Source: Shewanella sp. AS1
GTDB taxonomy: Bacteria > Pseudomonadota > Gammaproteobacteria > Enterobacterales > Shewanellaceae
Assembly: GCF_021412565.1 (NCBI RefSeq)
Contig: NZ_JAKCLJ010000002.1
Location: 124,001-188,000 of the forward strand
Length of the DNA: 64,000 nucleotides
Reading direction: 5' to 3'
In this document: positions 60,872-64,000 of the stretch, piece after piece
Numbering within the stretch: position 1 is the first letter of the stretch
How the letters are laid out: every line of letters starts with the position of its first letter
Translations under genes and position numbers: made by a program
The notes under the pieces: generated by a model
Seen by the model: the letters and a program-made list of their open reading frames with translations, nothing else
What the model was told of the DNA's origin: nothing
Databases searched by the model: none

Positions 60872-61999
60872 TTAAGAGGCCGCTCGCTCACCATTCTCCT
60901 GCGTCTGTGGCGTATCGCTCATAGATTCGGATTCGGATTCAGACTTGGCCTTAGACTGAGGCCAGGCATTGATCACCGCCTTCACCAATGAGGCTAAGGG
61001 GATTGCAAAAAATACCCCCCACACGCCCCATAGCCCACCAAACACCAATACTGCGGCGATAATGAACACAGGGTGCAGATCCACCGCATCTGAGAATAAA
61101 ATAGGCACCAGCACATTACCGTCGAGCGCCTGAATAATACCGTAACCTAACATCAGATAACCAAATTCAGGACTCATGCCCCACTGGAAAAAAGCCACCA
61201 AAGCAATAGGCAGAGTGACTAAGGTCGCCCCCACATAGGGGATCAACACAGAAAAACCGGTCAACACCCCGAGCAACATGGCATAACGCAGATCCATTAC
61301 GGCGAAGAAGATATAACTGACCACGCCGATTATCACTATCTCGATCACTTTGCCGCGAATATAGTTGAAGATCTGCTGATTCATCTCCAGCCAGACTTTA
61401 CGGGCCAGTTCACGGTTAGCTGGAATAAAACGCTTGCTACCGCTGATCAGCTCCTCTTTATCTTTTAAGAAAAAGAACACCAACAAAGGCACTAAAATGG
61501 CGTAAACCATAAGCACAAGCAATGACGCTGAATAGCCAAGCAGCTGTTTACCAAAATCGATAATGTGCTGGGTATCGAGAAGTTTCTTTAGCTCCCCGAC
61601 ACTGGCATCAATCTGCTCGACACTGAAAAACTGCGGATATTGCTCGATATAGCCAGTGATTGTCATCAAGCCTTTGTCCAGCATATTAGGCAGATCGGTT
61701 GCCAGAGCAACACCCTGACGCCAAATACTAGGCACCAGGCCAAAGGTTAATAGCACCATCAGGCCGATAAAGAGTACCAGCACTAAAGATGCGCCCGTGG
61801 TGCGATTGATCCCTATCTTAACCATCTGCGCCACTGGCCATTCCAGCAAGAAAGCCAACACCAAGGCCACCAGTAAAGGGGCCAATAAACCACCGGCAAA
61901 GTAGATCGCCAGCGCTATGGCCACCAGGATAAACACTAATGTTACCGCCTGGGGATCGCTAAACCTTTCTTTATACCAGTCAGTCAATATGGAAAACAT
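60872..61999 (-). CDS. perM: AI-2E transporter family membrane protein PerM
   Basis: Polytopic inner-membrane protein of 375 residues with about eight hydrophobic segments and the family motifs FFLKDKEELISG, IPYVGATLVTLPIALVAF and GVWGVFFAIPLASLVKA. Physiological substrate is not settled for PerM. The C-terminus is a Ser-Glu repeat (SESESES, about residues 352-358) encoded by tandem GATTCG-type hexamers near 60925-60940. It is convergent with bcp and lies next to the TusA-like gene and bepA, as in other gammaproteobacteria. Confidence 0.88.
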   Translation of the reverse strand: MFSILTDWYKERFSDPQAVTLVFILVAIALAIYFAGGLLAPLLVALVLAFLLEWPVAQMVKIGINRTTGASLVLVLFIGLMVLLTFGLVPSIWRQGVALATDLPNMLDKGLMTITGYIEQYPQFFSVEQIDASVGELKKLLDTQHIIDFGKQLLGYSASLLVLMVYAILVPLLVFFFLKDKEELISGSKRFIPANRELARKVWLEMNQQIFNYIRGKVIEIVIIGVVSYIFFAVMDLRYAMLLGVLTGFSVLIPYVGATLVTLPIALVAFFQWGMSPEFGYLMLGYGIIQALDGNVLVPILFSDAVDLHPVFIIAAVLVFGGLWGVWGVFFAIPLASLVKAVINAWPQSKAKSESESESMSDTPQTQENGERAAS

Positions 62000-62030
62000 T
62001 TACACTTCCTATTTCGGATACGCACTCTAA

Positions 62031-62258
62031 TTAAGACAGGTTTGATTTCATTACAGATAATATTAGCATCTGCTCATCGTTTCTCAGCTCGCTAAAAGTC
62101 GGATTCACCTTAGCCAAAAAACGACAGACATCGCGCCTGGTTCCACTGTCCTTCAATGCTACCTGTAACTCTTCACCATTTTCTGTCTGTTTCAGTGCTA
62201 ACTTAAACTTAACTAAGGCCAACGGGCAACGATAAGCGGTCAAATCAATAAAAGTCAT
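62031..62258 (-). CDS. TusA/SirA-family sulfurtransferase-like protein
   Basis: A 75-residue single-domain protein with the family Cys-Pro at residue 11 (LTAYRCPLALVKFKLAL) and the beta-strand LQVALKDSGTRRDVCRFL. The family moves sulfur or helps redox enzymes; true TusA serves tRNA 2-thiolation. Length and sequence differ somewhat from TusA, so a paralogue with another role is likely. It lies between perM and bepA on the minus strand. Confidence 0.85.
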   Translation of the reverse strand: MTFIDLTAYRCPLALVKFKLALKQTENGEELQVALKDSGTRRDVCRFLAKVNPTFSELRNDEQMLILSVMKSNLS

Positions 62259-62436
62259 AATGAACTTGCTAAAGATAAACTGCAGCTATTATCCTAAGTC
62301 TCTAACTAAACCACAAGTTATCAATTACACATCATCCAGTTCGAGATGAGCTGTATGTTAGTTTATGTAAATTAATGAACTAATAGTGATTTCGTCGCTC
62401 AAATAACACAGCCAGCACAGACCCCTGAGGAAAGAT

Positions 62437-63897
62437 TTGAGAACACTACCAACTGCAAAATCCCTTATCGCCGGGGCGCTATCCTTTGCCCTTTTCTCCA
62501 TCGCACCTCAGGGTTTTGCAAATAATGATTTACCCGACCTTGGCACCGCAGCGGTTAATACCTTCAGCCTGGAAAAAGAAAATGTCTACGGTGATGCTTA
62601 TATGCGGGTGATCCGCGCATCGGCGCCAGTGCTTAACGATCCCGTGTTGAATCAATACACAACCGAGCTGGGTAATCGCTTAGTAGCCCATGCAACTGGG
62701 GTCAAAACCCCCTTCTATTTCTTCCTGTTACGTAACGACGAGATCAATGCCTTTGCTTTTTTCGGTGGTCATGTCGCCGTGCATACCGGGTTATTTCTTA
62801 ACGCCGACAACGAGAGTCAAATCGCCTCAGTGCTTGCACACGAAATCACCCACGTCACCCAAAGGCACCTGGCTCGTAGCCTCGAAGCCCAGCAAAAAAG
62901 CTCCACGGCCACAATGGCGGGGATGCTAGGCTCGATTTTACTGGCGATCGCTGTACCTCAGGTGGGGATAGCCGCCTTAATGACCACCCAGGCACTGACG
63001 ACCCAGTCCCAGATCAACTACACCCGATTGCACGAGAAAGAAGCCGACAGGATAGGCATGCAGATCTTAGCCGAATCAGGGTTTGATCCAGAAGGCGCGG
63101 CCGATTTCTTCGCGAAATTGGCCTCCCGTTATCGCTTTACCTCCAAGCCACCACAGATGCTACTGACTCACCCACTGCCAGAGTCACGTATCACAGAGGC
63201 AAGAAACAGAGCGGCACAATATCCCCACAGATACGTGGCCGATAACCTCGACTTTCAGCTGGCCAAGGCCCGTATTCAGGTACGATTTTCCAGTTACAGC
63301 CCTCAAGCCGCCCTGTCGCTGTTTGAAGAGCAGCTGAAAAAGAACAATTATAACTTTAAACAGGCGGCACAATATGGTCTGGCATTGGCCCTGATGCGTT
63401 CAAAACGGGCAAAAGAAGCAGAAGTGATTATCGATGAGCTGCTGCAATCTGGGCCCAATAATCTCTTCTACATAGATACTAAGACAGATCTGCTGCTCGA
63501 GCGCCAGCAATTCGAGCAAGCCATTAATTTATTGGAGAGAGAGAAGCGCCTTAAACCCACCTCGCAGGTGATCAATATCAACCTAGCCAATGCCTATATC
63601 GAAAGCGATCAGCCCAAGAAGGCAATCCCTATCCTGGAGGAGGTGATTTTCCTCGACAAACAGAGCCAGCTGCCACTGCAACTTTTGAGTGCTGCCTACC
63701 GCAAAGAGGGAAATCAGGCGATGGAGCATTATGTGAAAGCCGAGTCGCTAGCTTTAGCAGCAAACTATGCCGGCGCAATCGATCAGCTCAATTTCGCTTA
63801 TCGTTTATCTGAGAGCGAACCGCTACAACTTGCCCGCATCGAGGCGCGTATTCGTCAGTTTAAACAAGCGAAACAAGCCATGGATGAACTGAAATAG
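62437..63897 (+). CDS. bepA: Periplasmic metalloprotease/chaperone BepA (TTG start)
   Basis: M48-family zinc protease that degrades or helps assemble outer-membrane proteins such as LptD. The start is a TTG at 62437, six bases after GAGG in a strong ribosome site; it opens on a signal peptide (to about residue 28, GFA), and no ATG upstream or nearby fits. The zinc site is His135-Glu136-His139 (HEITH) with Glu202 (HEKEAD), and His245 in LLTHPLPES is the regulatory His of this family. TPR repeats fill about 270-486. Length 486 matches E. coli BepA (487). Confidence 0.94.
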   Translation: MRTLPTAKSLIAGALSFALFSIAPQGFANNDLPDLGTAAVNTFSLEKENVYGDAYMRVIRASAPVLNDPVLNQYTTELGNRLVAHATGVKTPFYFFLLRNDEINAFAFFGGHVAVHTGLFLNADNESQIASVLAHEITHVTQRHLARSLEAQQKSSTATMAGMLGSILLAIAVPQVGIAALMTTQALTTQSQINYTRLHEKEADRIGMQILAESGFDPEGAADFFAKLASRYRFTSKPPQMLLTHPLPESRITEARNRAAQYPHRYVADNLDFQLAKARIQVRFSSYSPQAALSLFEEQLKKNNYNFKQAAQYGLALALMRSKRAKEAEVIIDELLQSGPNNLFYIDTKTDLLLERQQFEQAINLLEREKRLKPTSQVININLANAYIESDQPKKAIPILEEVIFLDKQSQLPLQLLSAAYRKEGNQAMEHYVKAESLALAANYAGAIDQLNFAYRLSESEPLQLARIEARIRQFKQAKQAMDELK

Positions 63898-63971
63898 CGA
63901 TCAGCAAGATTTTGTGACTCAACTCACCTTTTACAGTAGAATGAGCCCAGATCTGTTAACCGGAGAACCTG

Positions 63972-64000
63972 ATGACCCAAGTCACCATAATTCACAATCC
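63972..64000 (+). CDS. yfgD: Start of ArsC-family protein YfgD (cut by the window end)
   Basis: Only the first nine codons are present (MTQVTIIHN), after GGAGA at 63962-63966. They resemble the N-terminus of YfgD/ArsC-type proteins, and yfgD follows bepA in E. coli too. The call rests mostly on position. Confidence 0.55.

Overview
The window reads as chromosomal DNA of a marine gammaproteobacterium, almost certainly a Shewanella. The grounds are gene content and order: a zwf-pgl-edd-eda operon divergent from hexR and followed by pykA, then psrA-fadE, smrA, three tRNA-Tyr genes, queE/queC, a rhombosortase and the dapA-bamC / gcvR-bcp / perM-bepA-yfgD block. It carries no rRNA, CRISPR array, phage or insertion sequence that I could see. 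The species cannot be fixed from this sequence alone.

Region 1 (1-24.3 kb) is an arabinan/L-arabinose utilisation locus. Four secreted GH43 enzymes (one with a ricin-type lectin tail, one endo-arabinanase type) and one GH127/GH146-type beta-L-arabinofuranosidase would release L-arabinose outside the cytoplasm. Uptake would use a GPH-family symporter and a four-part sugar ABC transporter (AraU/V/W/Z type). Inside, araB-araD-araA gives the isomerase route to xylulose-5-phosphate. An IlvD/Edd-family L-arabinonate dehydratase and an SDR dehydrogenase in the transporter operon suggest a second, oxidative route. A GntR-family AraR is encoded here, and two candidate operators of the TnGTnnnACnA type lie in the araB promoter and in the divergent promoter at 17.46-17.66 kb.

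Region 2 (24.6-37.4 kb) holds a Pat-type protein acetyltransferase, a DmeF-like CDF metal exporter with a co-transcribed MarR regulator and a clear inverted-repeat operator, an ecotin-type protease inhibitor, and the Entner-Doudoroff operon zwf-pgl-edd-eda. HexR-like 15-bp sites lie in front of zwf, hexR and pykA.

Region 3 (37.5-50.4 kb) holds psrA-fadE (fatty-acid oxidation) with a near-perfect palindromic operator, smrA, a small secreted NTF2-like protein, a YchJ-type SEC-C protein, a GAF-PAS-GGDEF-EAL protein, two small conserved proteins, a triplet of identical tRNA-Tyr genes, a cysteine-synthase-fold enzyme, queE and queC, and a rhombosortase. Region 4 (50.6-64 kb) holds an RND efflux pair, a GAF-GAF-GGDEF-EAL protein, dapA-bamC, gcvR-bcp, perM, a TusA-like protein, the periplasmic protease bepA (TTG start) and the first codons of yfgD.

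Beyond the genes, short direct tandem repeats (6-16 nt units) recur inside gene ends and spacers. One 12-nt unit occurs as arrays in two convergent neighbours (ychJ-like at 42.2 kb and the EAL gene at 42.8 kb), in opposite orientation and in different reading frames. The candidate oxidative arabinose branch, the MarR-CDF operator and this shared repeat are the observations most worth following.
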